A stretch of DNA of 49,320 bases from contig CAZCBJ010000005.1 of assembly GCA_964496705.1 (NCBI GenBank), positions 1 to 49,320 on the forward strand. Reading direction: 5' to 3'. This document shows, piece after piece, positions 1 through 8,447 of the stretch; positions within the stretch are counted from its first letter, which is position 1, and each line of letters starts with the position of its first letter. The stretch comes from CAZCBJ01 sp964496705 (GTDB lineage: Bacteria > Chloroflexota > Anaerolineae > Anaerolineales > Anaerolineaceae). Below the pieces are notes generated by a model, which was not told the origin of the DNA, ran no database searches, and worked only from the letters and a program-made list of their open reading frames with translations. A program made the translations under genes and the position numbers.

Positions 1-293
<293 letters not shown>

Positions 294-298
294 ATTGT

Positions 299-312
299 CA
301 CCTTTTCAGGTG
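299..312 (-). other. GNRA-type hairpin in rRNA leader
   Basis: On the minus strand this reads CACCTGAAAAGGTG, a 5-bp stem closed by a GAAA loop. It lies immediately upstream of the mature 16S end in the precursor transcript. A role in rRNA processing or folding is inferred from position only. Confidence 0.45.
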
Positions 313-391
313 TTGTTTACGGTGTTTATGAACGACAGAGCATTTCTTCTTATCACTCTTCAATTGTTAAGGTTCCGTTTCCGAGGGCTGG

Positions 392-420
392 ATTCTACTC
401 GCTCGCTCCTCTTCTGTCAA
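392..420 (-). promoter_or_regulatory. rRNA promoter P1
   Basis: On the minus strand there is TTGACA (complement of 415-420), a 17-bp spacer and TAGAAT (complement of 392-397). It is the promoter closest to the 16S gene; transcription would begin about 90 bases before the mature 5' end. Confidence 0.8.
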
Positions 421-440
421 GGAGCTTGAGAGATAAAACC

Positions 441-476
441 GCCGATGTCTTCCTCAACTTTCCGGTCAACATCGGC
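441..476 (-). repeat. Inverted repeat upstream of P1
   Basis: GCCGATGT at 441-448 pairs perfectly with ACATCGGC at 469-476. The same 8-base arm recurs upstream of P2. On the minus strand the stem is followed by GGTTTTATC, so it could act as a weak terminator of readthrough from P2/P3, a processing stem or a protein site. Confidence 0.55.
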
Positions 477-563
477 CACTCGATGCGATCGCCTTGCGCG
501 TCCGGCTTCAAGGGTCTCGTTTGTCTCGATCCGCTTTTTCAGCGCATCGTACTGCGAACAAAG

Positions 564-591
564 ATTTTACCACTTTCGCCTGCTTTGTCAA
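564..591 (-). promoter_or_regulatory. rRNA promoter P2
   Basis: On the minus strand there is TTGACA (complement of 586-591), a 16-bp spacer and TAAAAT (complement of 564-569). The preceding CC of the -35 region (CCTTGACA) is shared with P1 and P3. Confidence 0.75.
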
Positions 592-612
592 GGGTTTTCA
601 GGCATAAAATTC

Positions 613-638
613 GCCGATGTTTTCATTTCAACACCGGC
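613..638 (-). repeat. Inverted repeat upstream of P2
   Basis: GCCGATGT at 613-620 pairs with ACACCGGC at 631-638 with one G-U type position. On the minus strand the hairpin GCCGGTGTT / AACATCGGC is followed by GAATTTTATG. It is a degenerate copy of the 441-476 element and holds the same position relative to its promoter, suggesting a duplicated promoter module. Confidence 0.5.
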
Positions 639-744
639 TCGCTTTGCCTGGGTGATCCCATCTGGGTACCCTCCAGTAGTTGGTCTATTCGATTGTGACC
701 GGTTTGCCTTGCGGGCGAAACCTGCTGTTTTTTCAGCGGCGGGT

Positions 745-772
745 ATTATACCTGATCCCATTTGCCTGTCAA
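745..772 (-). promoter_or_regulatory. rRNA promoter P3
   Basis: On the minus strand there is TTGACA (complement of 767-772), a 16-bp spacer and TATAAT (complement of 745-750). Both hexamers match the sigma-A consensus exactly. It is the most distal of the three tandem promoters, about 450 bases upstream of 16S. Confidence 0.85.
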
Positions 773-858
773 GGGATTCCACCACCCAATTTTCCAATTT
801 CCTGTAACCAATTTCTCGAATTCAAATTTACCATTAAGATACGCTTCGCGCTCTTTGA

Positions 859-864
859 TATAAT
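859..864 (+). promoter_or_regulatory. -10 box of the VanW gene, leaderless type
   Basis: TATAAT ends 6 bases before the ATG at 871, so transcription should start at or next to the start codon. No convincing -35 hexamer is seen at the usual distance. Confidence 0.6.
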
Positions 865-870
865 CAAGCT

Positions 871-2757
871 ATGCGAACCACTCCCACCTCCACCACCCTT
901 TCACCGGACCGAACCACCGCTTTGCTGGTGCAGGCGCTGATGGCGCTGTTCATCGGCCTGGCGCTGTTCTTCGCCGCGGGCGCAAGCTACGTGATCGGCG
1001 TGCAGTTCTGGTACGCAGGGCGCATCTTCCCCGGTGTTTCTGTGGGAGGCGTGGAACTGGGCGGGCTGAGCCAGCAAGAGGCTGCTGTAAAAATTTTCCA
1101 GTCCATCACCTATCCCCAGACGGGCAAAATCCTCTTTGAATACGAGCAGTCCGGCTTGGTGTCGCCGGGGCAGATGGGCCTGTTTCTGGATGCCAACACC
1201 TCGGCGCAGCGCGCCTTTGAAGTAGGACGCAGCGGTGGGTTGGCGCGCGCGCTGGGCGAACAGTTCAATGTCTGGTATTACGGGCGCGACCTGCCGCCGG
1301 TGATGATCTTTGATCAACGCATGGCTTTCGAATACCTGTCGGCGCGCGCCAGGGAAATTGACAAGCCCACCGTCGAGGCGGATATTTCCATCAAAGGCAC
1401 CGAGGTGGTGGTGACCAACGGGCAGACTGGACGCAGCCTGGACATCCCGGCCACGCTGGTACTGCTCCATGCCCAACTGCAAACCCAGCGCGACGGGGTG
1501 GTGCCGCTGGTGGTGCGCGACCACCCACCGGTGGTGGTGGACGTGAGCGCGCAGGCCAAGCTGGCGCGTGATATCCTCAGCGCGCCGCTCAAACTGACCA
1601 TGCCCGCCGGCCAACCAGATGACGACTTGGGACCGTGGAGCTTCGACGCCCAGACGCTGGCGGCGATGCTGGCCTTCGAGCGGGTGGAGAGCAACGGCGG
1701 CGCCGAATATCAGGTTACCGTGGACAGCCAACTGCTGCGCAATTACCTGCTGGACCTGGCTCCCAGGCTGAGTAAAAGCCCCAAGAATGCGCGGTTTATT
1801 TTCAACGACGAGACGCGCCAGTTGGAGGTCATCGAAGCCTCCATCACCGGGCGCGAGCTGAACGTGGAAGGCAGTATCCAGACCATCCAGGAGCAGTTGT
1901 TAAAGGGCAAGCACAAGGTGGCGCTCGAATTCAATTACCGCGATCCGCCGGTCAGCGACCGGATGAGCGGGGAACAACTGGGCATCACCGAGCTGGTGCA
2001 CGCCGAATCCACCTACTTTTACGGCTCAAGCGCTGAGCGCGTACAGAACATCAAGGCCGCGGCGGCGCGCTTTCACGGCCTGCTCATCGCCCCGGGCGAG
2101 ACCTTCTCAATGGGCGCGGCGATGGGCGATATCAGCCTGGACAACGGCTACGCTGAGGCGTTGATCATCGTCGGCGACCGGACGATCAAAGGCGTGGGCG
2201 GCGGGGTCTGCCAGGTGAGCACCACCCTGTACCGCGCGGCTTTCTTCGCCGGCTTCCCCATCCTTGAACGCCACGCCCACGCCTACCGCGTGTATTACTA
2301 CGAAAAAGTGGCCGGCAACCGCATCAACCCTAATTTCGCCGGCATGGACGCCACGGTTTATTTTCCGCTGGTCGATTTCAAGTTCACCAATGACACCGAC
2401 CACTGGCTGCTGATGGAAACGTATGTCATCCCCTCCGCCAGCAGCATCACCTGGAAGTTCTACTCTACCAAAGACGGGCGCGAGGTGGCATGGCAGACCA
2501 CCGGACCGATCAACGTGGTTGAACCGCCCAAACCGAAGTACAAAGAAAACCCCGATTTGAAGAAAGACGAAATCAAACAGGTGGATTGGGAAGCGCAGGG
2601 TGCCGATGTCACCGTCACCCGCACGGTGAAGCGGGATGGAAACGTTCTTTTCCAGGACAGGTTCTATACGCATTACCAGCCGTGGCAGGCGATATACGAA
2701 TACGGGCCCGGCACCGACATCCCCGATCAAAACAATAACAACGACGACGAGGACTGA
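871..2757 (+). CDS. VanW family protein with peptidoglycan-binding-type repeats
   Basis: A 628-residue membrane-anchored extracellular protein. A short cytoplasmic tail is followed by one hydrophobic segment at about residues 17-46. Next comes a region like the PG_binding_4 domain (around FPGVSVGGVELGGLS, residues 54-150), with a probable second copy near residues 290-350. The VanW domain lies at about residues 375-500, with the typical core FSMGAAMGD and GGGVCQVSTTLYRAAF. The C-terminal 100 residues are polar and end in an Asn/Asp-rich tail. VanW proteins accompany vancomycin-resistance loci in some Firmicutes but are widespread in envelopes without resistance; their biochemical role is not established. 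The start is supported by the adjacent -10 box. No van genes lie nearby, so a general cell-envelope role is more likely than resistance. Confidence 0.9.
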   Translation: MRTTPTSTTLSPDRTTALLVQALMALFIGLALFFAAGASYVIGVQFWYAGRIFPGVSVGGVELGGLSQQEAAVKIFQSITYPQTGKILFEYEQSGLVSPGQMGLFLDANTSAQRAFEVGRSGGLARALGEQFNVWYYGRDLPPVMIFDQRMAFEYLSARAREIDKPTVEADISIKGTEVVVTNGQTGRSLDIPATLVLLHAQLQTQRDGVVPLVVRDHPPVVVDVSAQAKLARDILSAPLKLTMPAGQPDDDLGPWSFDAQTLAAMLAFERVESNGGAEYQVTVDSQLLRNYLLDLAPRLSKSPKNARFIFNDETRQLEVIEASITGRELNVEGSIQTIQEQLLKGKHKVALEFNYRDPPVSDRMSGEQLGITELVHAESTYFYGSSAERVQNIKAAAARFHGLLIAPGETFSMGAAMGDISLDNGYAEALIIVGDRTIKGVGGGVCQVSTTLYRAAFFAGFPILERHAHAYRVYYYEKVAGNRINPNFAGMDATVYFPLVDFKFTNDTDHWLLMETYVIPSASSITWKFYSTKDGREVAWQTTGPINVVEPPKPKYKENPDLKKDEIKQVDWEAQGADVTVTRTVKRDGNVLFQDRFYTHYQPWQAIYEYGPGTDIPDQNNNNDDED

Positions 2758-2788
2758 ACCCCGGCCGCTTCCCCGCAGCCAAGCGTGC

Positions 2789-2794
2789 TACAAT
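2789..2794 (+). promoter_or_regulatory. -10 box, leaderless type
   Basis: TACAAT ends 8 bases before the ATG at 2803. A GTG at 2785 in the same frame lies upstream of this box and is therefore unlikely to be the start. Confidence 0.5.
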
Positions 2795-2802
2795 TGCCCG
2801 TG

Positions 2803-4686
2803 ATGGCTGCGCTGAGACTGTTTTTCACCAGAAAAATCAAGCCTTCTGCTTGGCAACTGTTGTTGTTCTGCGCGCTGGCGGGAGCGGCAGCCACGCTGTG
2901 GGGCTACACCTATGCGGACGGCAACCAGGTGGAGCAGCTCCCCCTGGTGCTGCGCGCGATGGATGCCAATTTTCTGACGCGCGATTTTTTCACCAACGCT
3001 TTTGACGCCAGCAGTCCGCGTTATCTTTTTGCGCAAATGGTGGCGCTGCTGGCGCGCCTGGCGCCGCTGGAAGCGGTTTATCTCGGGCTGACCCTGCTGG
3101 GCAACAGCCTGATCGCGCTGGTCACCGCGCTGACTGCCCGCGAGCTGTTCGACGGGGACGAGCTGAGCGGATATGCGGCGGCGGGCGCGGTGCTGGCAGC
3201 CAAAACCTTTTGGTTGGGTTATTCGAACAATCTCTACCGCAACGCGCTGGAGCCCAGCCTGTTGGCCATGCCGCTGCTCTTCGGCGCGCTGCTGGCGGCG
3301 CTGCGCAGGCGGGGGGCGTGGACAGGCGGGCTGTGCGCGCTGGCGGCGCTGCTGCACCCGCTGATGGGGCTGGAAACCGGCGCGCTGCTGCTGGGCATGC
3401 TGCTGGCCGAGACGCTGCTGGCGCTCCGATTCCCGCAGCGTTTTCATCGAACCACACCTGGCGGGTGGTTGGGCGGAGCGGGGCTGCTGGCGGCAGCCGG
3501 GTTGATTGTGCTGCTGCCGGGCCTCGGACAGGCGCGCATCCCTGACGCAGATTTCATCCAAATCCTGGCCCACCTGCGCCACCCGCACCACTACCTGCCT
3601 GGCACGTTTGACCTGTGGCAATACGGACAGGCGGCGCTGTTCCTGGGGGCGGCTGGCGCGGCCTGGTGGTTGGGCGCCGGGGAATGCCGGCGGCTGGCTG
3701 AGCGCACGCCGGCGCTGTTGATGCTGGGCGGGATGCTGGCATTGCTGTGCCTGGGCGGCTATCTTTTGGTTGAGATCATCCCCTCGCGTTTGTGGGTCAC
3801 CGCCCAGACCTTCCGGCTGCTCTACCTGATCAAATGGCTGGGGCTGGTCTGGATGGCGGGCTGGATCGGGCGGCTGGCCGGCCGGTTGGGTTCCGGCGCG
3901 GGGGTGGTGCGGTGGATCACCTTGACCCTGTCGCTGGCCACCCCCGCCAGCATGGCAGTTGGCTTCGCCTACGAGCTGCTGGTTGAAATCAACCAGCGCC
4001 CGCGCTTCGGGCGCACGCTGGCAAACTTGCGGCGCTGGCGGGAGATTGGCCTGGCCGACCTGTCCGCGCTGGGGCTGACCGGCGGGGTGGTCTGGCTCTT
4101 CCAGCCGGAAGGGCGCACCCTCGGTCTGCTGGCGCTGTTCAGCCTGATGCTGGCGGCGCGCTTCCGGCTGAAAACGCTGGCGGGCGGGTTGCTGCAGGCG
4201 GCGCTAGCTGCAGGGCTGGTGCTGCTGCTGTTCAGCGCGCCACTTCCCGGCATGTCCAGACCGCTGATCAGCCTGGGTGATTTGAGCGGTGAGGAGAGCG
4301 ACCTGGCGGCCTACATGCGCGCCAACACGCCCGCCGACGCGCTCTTCCTGGTCAACCCCAGCCACGGACTGCTGCGCATCACCGCCCGGCGCGCGCTGGT
4401 GGTGGACTTTATTGCCTTCCCGTTCAAGGAGACGTCCATGCTGGAATGGCGGCAGCGCGTGGTGGATGTGTACGGCGAGGCGCAGGCAGGCGGATTTGCC
4501 AGGGTGAAGCAGATGCGCGATCAGTACACCGCGCTGCAGGACGCGGACCTTTTGCGCCTGCAAGCCAAATACGGCTTTGAATACGCCGTGCTGTACCGCC
4601 ACATGCCGAGCAGCTTTCCGACCCTGTTCGAGACCGAGAGCTATCAGATCGTCAGGATGCCGGACCCAGTCCAGGCTGCCCCTTGA
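2803..4686 (+). CDS. Multi-pass membrane protein, DUF6798-like
   Basis: A 627-residue hydrophobic protein with roughly ten or more predicted membrane spans from residue 15 to about 480, and a soluble C-terminal domain of about 140 residues. The soluble part contains ANTPADALFLVNPSHG and RRALVVDFIAFPFKE. This pattern resembles the C-terminal region of DUF6798 membrane proteins, which are common in Chloroflexota and Planctomycetes and have no assigned function. The overall form (polytopic core plus a small tail) also resembles GT-C glycosyltransferases, but I see no clear acidic catalytic motif in the first loop. The ATG at 2803 is preferred over GTG 2785 because a TACAAT box lies between them. 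The gene sits between the VanW gene and purA without obvious coupling. Confidence 0.8.
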   Translation: MAALRLFFTRKIKPSAWQLLLFCALAGAAATLWGYTYADGNQVEQLPLVLRAMDANFLTRDFFTNAFDASSPRYLFAQMVALLARLAPLEAVYLGLTLLGNSLIALVTALTARELFDGDELSGYAAAGAVLAAKTFWLGYSNNLYRNALEPSLLAMPLLFGALLAALRRRGAWTGGLCALAALLHPLMGLETGALLLGMLLAETLLALRFPQRFHRTTPGGWLGGAGLLAAAGLIVLLPGLGQARIPDADFIQILAHLRHPHHYLPGTFDLWQYGQAALFLGAAGAAWWLGAGECRRLAERTPALLMLGGMLALLCLGGYLLVEIIPSRLWVTAQTFRLLYLIKWLGLVWMAGWIGRLAGRLGSGAGVVRWITLTLSLATPASMAVGFAYELLVEINQRPRFGRTLANLRRWREIGLADLSALGLTGGVVWLFQPEGRTLGLLALFSLMLAARFRLKTLAGGLLQAALAAGLVLLLFSAPLPGMSRPLISLGDLSGEESDLAAYMRANTPADALFLVNPSHGLLRITARRALVVDFIAFPFKETSMLEWRQRVVDVYGEAQAGGFARVKQMRDQYTALQDADLLRLQAKYGFEYAVLYRHMPSSFPTLFETESYQIVRMPDPVQAAP

Positions 4687-4722
4687 GCGGCTCATCCTTC
4701 ACAATCCGCCCGCGATTCCCTG

Positions 4723-4728
4723 TATAAT
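4723..4728 (+). promoter_or_regulatory. -10 box of purA
   Basis: TATAAT lies 28 bases before the purA start. A weak TTCACA at 4698-4703 may serve as -35, but the 19-bp spacer is long. Unlike several neighbours, purA has room for a normal leader and an AGGAG ribosome-binding site (4747-4751). Confidence 0.55.
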
Positions 4729-4756
4729 CAAATCGAAATCAAACCAGGAGTAGAAC

Positions 4757-6052
4757 ATGCCTCTCGAAATCATCATCGGAGCCCAATGGGGCGACGAGGG
4801 CAAAGGCCGGGTGGTGGACCTGATGTCAGCCCGCGCCGATTTTGTGGCGCGCTACAACGGCGGCGACAACGCCGGGCACACCGTGACGGTGGGGGCGCAG
4901 ACCTTCAAGCTGCACCTGATCCCCTCCGGGATCATCCATCCGCATGCGGTGGGGGTGATCGGCAACGGGGTGGTGGTCAATCCGCTCACCTTGAAAAACG
5001 AAATCGAGACGCTGCAGGCAGCCGGGATCGCGGTGCCGCCCGAAAGATTGCGCATCTCGCACGCCGCGCACCTCATCACCCCCGCGCACCGCGCGCTGGA
5101 CCAGGCGCAGGAGAAGCAGCGCGGCAAGGAAAGCCTGGGCACCACCGGGCGCGGCATTGGCCCGGCCTACACTGATAAAACCGCGCGGCGCGGGCTGCGC
5201 ATGCAGGACATGCTCGATCCACACGCCTTTGGGGAGAAAATTCTAGCCCACGTGCGCGAAGCCAACCACCAATTGGAAGCGCTCTACGGCGCGCCACCGC
5301 TGGATGCGGAGCAGGTCGCCGCCGAATACGGCGTCTACGCACGCGAATTCGCGGCATTCATCGAAGACACCGGCGCGCTGCTGTGGAATGCGCTGGGGGA
5401 GGGCAGGCGCGTGCTGGCCGAGGGAGCGCAGGGCACACTGCTGGATCTGGACCACGGCACCTATCCCTTCGTCACCAGCTCCAATCCGGTCGCGCCGGGG
5501 GCGCTGGTGGGGTTGGGGCTGGGTATTCTGGCGGTGGAGCGCGTGGTGGGCGTGACCAAAGCCTTTCAGACGCGGGTTGGCTCGGGACCTTTCCCCACCG
5601 AAGTGTTCGAAGCGCAGGCTGAACGGCTGCGCGGGACGGGCGCCAACCCGTGGGATGAGTTCGGCACCACCACCGGCCGCCCGCGCCGGGTGGGCTGGCT
5701 GGACGGCGTGCTGCTGCGCTACGCGGTGCGCGTCAACGGGCTGACCGAGCTGATCATCACCAAGATGGACATCCTCAGCGGGCTGGAAACGCTGCACATC
5801 TGCACCGGCTACCGCGCGGGCGCACAGCAATTCAGCGACCTGCCCGCCGGTCCGACTGAGCTGGGCAGATATGAGCCAATTTATGCCCGGCTGCCGGGCT
5901 GGAAGGCCGACCTGACCCATGCGCGCCGCTGGGCAGACCTGCCCGCCGAAGCCCGCCGCTACATCCAGCGCATCGAATCCATCGCCGGCGTGCCGGTCAG
6001 CATGATCTCGGTCGGTCCGGAACGCGAACAGGTCATCCGCGTTGGCAGCTAG
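4757..6052 (+). CDS. purA: Adenylosuccinate synthetase
   Basis: A 431-residue cytoplasmic enzyme that joins IMP and aspartate with GTP hydrolysis to make adenylosuccinate, the first committed step from IMP to AMP. The N-terminus holds the family P-loop GAQWGDEGKG (about residues 8-17) with the catalytic Asp. NGGDNAGHT (catalytic His) follows near residues 35-43, then GTTGRGIGPAY near 130-140 and TTTGRPRRVGWLD near 300-312. Length and motif order match the family. The ATG is preceded by AGGAGTAGAAC. The downstream lipoprotein gene starts at or just after the end of purA, so cotranscription is possible. No other purine genes are in the window. Confidence 0.98.
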   Translation: MPLEIIIGAQWGDEGKGRVVDLMSARADFVARYNGGDNAGHTVTVGAQTFKLHLIPSGIIHPHAVGVIGNGVVVNPLTLKNEIETLQAAGIAVPPERLRISHAAHLITPAHRALDQAQEKQRGKESLGTTGRGIGPAYTDKTARRGLRMQDMLDPHAFGEKILAHVREANHQLEALYGAPPLDAEQVAAEYGVYAREFAAFIEDTGALLWNALGEGRRVLAEGAQGTLLDLDHGTYPFVTSSNPVAPGALVGLGLGILAVERVVGVTKAFQTRVGSGPFPTEVFEAQAERLRGTGANPWDEFGTTTGRPRRVGWLDGVLLRYAVRVNGLTELIITKMDILSGLETLHICTGYRAGAQQFSDLPAGPTELGRYEPIYARLPGWKADLTHARRWADLPAEARRYIQRIESIAGVPVSMISVGPEREQVIRVGS

Positions 6053-6947
6053 GCTGCATTCTGCCAAGGGAGGGACGGCTTGGCTTCAGGGCGGGAAGAT
6101 CGTCCGCCCATCCGCCCGCCGCGGCAGGCTGATGCTGCTGCTTATCTTGATGCCGATCTTTCTGTTTTCCGGCTGCAGCGGCTGGCTGCCCACGCCGGAA
6201 ACCTTCCCCAGCCAGACACCCACGCCAACCCTGACCGTCACCCCCACCATCATCTGGTTCCCCGCCACCGACACGCCCACGCCGCTGCCCACGGTGGAGG
6301 TGCAACCCACGCCCGACCAGCGCCCCGCGCTGGACATGGTGCTGCTGAGCGATGATTTCAGCGACGCGGCCGGCTGGACCACGATGCGCAGCGAAGCGGG
6401 CAGCGCGGCCTTCGGCGTGAACGAACTGACCCTGGCGCTGTCGCAGCCGAAGGGGGTGATGTACAGCCTGCGGCGCGAAGCGCTGCCGGGGGATTTTTAC
6501 CTGGAAATCACCGCCAGCCCGGCGCTGTGCCGCGGTGCAGACGAGTATGGGCTGCTGCTGCGGGCTGCCTCACAGTTGGACTGCTACCGCTTTTTGATCT
6601 CCTGCCAGGGGAATCTGCGCCTGGACCGCCTGACGAACGGGCGGGTGGCGCGGCTGGTGGACTGGATCCCCAGCGGTCAGGTGCCGCCGGGCTCGCCGCT
6701 GGTGCTGCGCCTGGGGGTATGGGCGGTGGGCAGGGAGCTGCGCTTTTTCATCGACGATTTTTACCAGTTCTCGGTGCGCGATCCGGTGTTCAGCGCCGGC
6801 ACGCTGGGGGTTTTCGCCCGCTCCGCCGCCGACAATCCGCTGACGGTCAGCTTTTCCAACCTGATCGTGCGCGGCATTGACCTGCAGCGCGTGCCGCAAG
6901 CGTCGCCCACACCCACCGCAACCGCCAGCCCAACCCCCAAGAGATGA
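6042..6947 (+). CDS. Putative lipoprotein with a LamG/jellyroll-like domain
   Basis: About 300 residues if translation starts at TTG 6042, overlapping purA by 11 bases; about 270 if it starts at ATG 6132. The hydrophobic core MLLLILMPIFLFSGC ends in a lipobox cysteine, so the mature protein is probably a lipid-anchored surface protein. A Pro/Thr-rich tether follows the cysteine. The folded domain begins near LSDDFSDAAGW and has alternating beta-strand character to the end, resembling laminin-G or DUF1080-type jellyrolls that bind or cleave glycans. A second Pro/Thr stretch closes the protein. The start is uncertain: the TTG gives a basic n-region, the ATG gives almost none. No catalytic residues can be assigned. 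Confidence 0.75.
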   Translation: MAARLHSAKGGTAWLQGGKIVRPSARRGRLMLLLILMPIFLFSGCSGWLPTPETFPSQTPTPTLTVTPTIIWFPATDTPTPLPTVEVQPTPDQRPALDMVLLSDDFSDAAGWTTMRSEAGSAAFGVNELTLALSQPKGVMYSLRREALPGDFYLEITASPALCRGADEYGLLLRAASQLDCYRFLISCQGNLRLDRLTNGRVARLVDWIPSGQVPPGSPLVLRLGVWAVGRELRFFIDDFYQFSVRDPVFSAGTLGVFARSAADNPLTVSFSNLIVRGIDLQRVPQASPTPTATASPTPKR

Positions 6948-6982
6948 TGGCGGCGAGCACGAATCCTTTTTTCAGGATGGTG

Positions 6983-6988
6983 TACAAT
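6983..6988 (+). promoter_or_regulatory. -10 box upstream of ssb
   Basis: TACAAT lies in the short gap after the lipoprotein gene, 48 bases before the ssb start. It would give ssb and the genes coupled to it their own promoter. The -35 region is not obvious. Confidence 0.45.
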
Positions 6989-7036
6989 TAATCAAGTCTA
7001 TCAAGTTTGATCCAATTGCCAAGAAAAGAGGAAAGA

Positions 7037-7448
7037 ATGAGCTATCACACCATTATCATTGTCGGCCGTCTCGGCCGCGACCCTGAAATGCGCTATACGC
7101 CCAGTGGGCAGGCCGTCACCAGCTTTTCGGTGGCGACTGACCGTTCATATACCAACCGAGAAGGGCAGCGGGTAAAGGAAACTATCTGGTTTAAAGTCTC
7201 TGTATGGGATAAACAGGCGGAGANNNNNNNNNNTTCAATACTTGAAAAAGGGTTCGCAAGTATTGGTGGAAGGGCGGCTCACTCCTGATTCTGCGACCGG
7301 CGGGCCGCGGATTTGGCAAACCAATGATGGACGGCAAGGTGCATCCTTTGAGATCAATGCCTCCACAGTCCGATTCTTGACGAGCCGAACTGAAGCGGGT
7401 GAGAGCGCTGAACCAGCCGAAGGCGACAGCGACTCGATCCCATTCTAA
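7037..7448 (+). CDS. ssb: Single-stranded DNA-binding protein, interrupted by an assembly gap
   Basis: The N-terminal OB fold reads MSYHTIIIVGRLGRDPEMRY and continues through the usual TNREGQRVKETIWFKVSVWDKQAE segment. Ten Ns follow at 7224-7233. After the gap the SSB sequence resumes as QYLKKGSQVLVEGRLTPD and ends in the acidic tail DSDSIPF, the type of tip that recruits DNA-repair partners. The two sides are out of frame if the gap is taken as 10 bases. They rejoin if the true gap is 6, 9 or 12 bases, and 6 fits the usual spacing between KQAE and QYL. The gene is therefore probably intact and the break is an assembly artefact. The ATG at 7037 has GAGGAAAG upstream. It heads a compact run of genes to 9202. 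Confidence 0.93.
7224..7233. other. Assembly gap (10 Ns)
   Basis: Ten undetermined bases inside ssb. The flanking reading frames show that the placeholder length is wrong by a number that is not a multiple of three. Confidence 0.99.
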
Positions 7449-7457
7449 ACAGGGCGC

Positions 7458-7799
7458 ATGGACAATCCCCACCATCACCGAGCGCAGCCGCAAGGGCTGA
7501 ATTTTGACATTGCCGAGGGCATGGAAGCGCTGTACAGCAACCTGGTGCGCATCAGCCACACCCCGGCCGAACTGGTCTTTGACTTTGCTGTGATGCTGCC
7601 GGGGCAGTCCTCCGCGCGGGTGGTTTCGCGGCTGGTCATGTCGCCGATGGGCGCCAAGCTGTTCCTGCGCGCGATGGCCGAAAACCTGGCGCGCTACGAA
7701 GCCAACTTTGGCGAGATCAGCCTGCCGCCGGACAGCTCGCTGGCCAGTGAGCTGTTCCGCTCACCGCGCCCGCCGGATTCTCCCCACGGCACCGAATGA
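7458..7799 (+). CDS. DUF3467 family protein
   Basis: A 113-residue soluble protein with the DUF3467 pattern: YSNLVRISHTPAELVFDFA (residues about 26-44), a following Pro-Gly turn, SRLVMSPMGAKLFLRAMAEN (about 57-76) and a closing NFGEI. Members are small beta-rich proteins of unknown function found in many bacteria. The gene begins 9 bases after ssb and its stop overlaps the next start as ATGA (7796-7799), so it is almost certainly cotranslated with the translin-family gene. The link to ssb suggests, but does not show, a nucleic-acid role. Confidence 0.85.
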   Translation: MDNPHHHRAQPQGLNFDIAEGMEALYSNLVRISHTPAELVFDFAVMLPGQSSARVVSRLVMSPMGAKLFLRAMAENLARYEANFGEISLPPDSSLASELFRSPRPPDSPHGTE

Positions 7800-8446
7800 G
7801 CACCCAGGTCATGGACAATTTACCCGAAATTGCCGAGCGCGTTCACCGCGAGTTTGAACAGCGCACCCAGGCCCGCGACCGGGCGCTGGCTCAGGCGCGC
7901 CAATTAACCCGCCACGCCGCCCACGCGGTGCGCGCCATCCACCGCAACGAGGTGGAGGCGGCGCTGACCGAGCTGGCCGAGGCACGCAAACTGGTGGAGG
8001 CGTTCAAGGCCGATCTGGCCCCCTACCCGGAGCTGTTCTTCTCCGGCTACACCCAGGATGCGATCAAGGAATACGCCGAAGCCAACATCACCTTTGCGTT
8101 GGTGTTGGAGCGCCCGCTGCCCACCCCGCAAGAGCTGGGGGTGGAAACCGCCACCTACCTGAACGGGCTGGCCGAGGTGCCGGGCGAGCTGCGCCGCCGC
8201 TGCCTGGACATCCTGCGCCAGGGTTATTCACAGGAGGCTGAACGCCTGCTGTCCTGCATGGATGAAATCTATGCGCTGTTGGTGACGCTGGATTACCCCG
8301 ACGCGGTCACCAACGGGCTGCGCCGCCAGACCGACCTGGTGCGCGGCATTCTGGAGCGCACGCGCGGCGACCTGACCACCAGCCTGCGCGAGCAGCTACT
8401 GCAGGACTCACTGGAGAAAATGCTGGCGCGGCTGCAGGAAGATTGA
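7796..8446 (+). CDS. Translin family protein
   Basis: A 216-residue, almost wholly helical protein. The C-terminal half carries the translin/TRAX signature: YLNGLAEVPGELRRRCLDI, then MDEIYALLVTLDYPDAV and LRRQTDLVRGILERTRGDLT. Translins form ring-shaped oligomers that bind single-stranded DNA and RNA; the eukaryotic translin-TRAX complex is an RNase. Bacterial and archaeal members are mostly uncharacterised. I cannot confirm the acidic catalytic residues of TRAX from sequence alone. The ATG overlaps the DUF3467 stop by 4 bases, and the next gene begins one base after this stop. Neighbourhood with ssb and a nuclease fits a role in handling nucleic acids. Confidence 0.88.
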   Translation: MSTQVMDNLPEIAERVHREFEQRTQARDRALAQARQLTRHAAHAVRAIHRNEVEAALTELAEARKLVEAFKADLAPYPELFFSGYTQDAIKEYAEANITFALVLERPLPTPQELGVETATYLNGLAEVPGELRRRCLDILRQGYSQEAERLLSCMDEIYALLVTLDYPDAVTNGLRRQTDLVRGILERTRGDLTTSLREQLLQDSLEKMLARLQED

Positions 8447-8447
8447 C

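Larger units (their letters stand above)
294..870. other. rRNA leader/promoter region without coding genes
   Basis: This stretch between 16S and the vanW-type gene carries the three tandem rRNA promoters, two related hairpins and a small leader hairpin on the minus strand, plus the promoter of the divergent gene at its right end. Several short open frames cross it on both strands, but none has a ribosome-binding site or recognisable protein features, so I call none of them. No tRNA is visible. Confidence 0.7.

Noticed and set aside
300..870. Short open frames between 16S and the VanW gene
   Set aside because: They cross promoters and hairpins of the rRNA leader, lack ribosome-binding sites and have compositions unlike real proteins.
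871..2757. A vancomycin-resistance determinant, because of the VanW name
   Set aside because: No vanH, vanA/B, vanX or vanRS genes are nearby, and VanW proteins are common in bacteria without resistance.
6170..6310. Pro/Thr-rich repeats as a tandem repeat element
   Set aside because: These encode the flexible tether after the lipoprotein cysteine; low-complexity coding sequence explains them.
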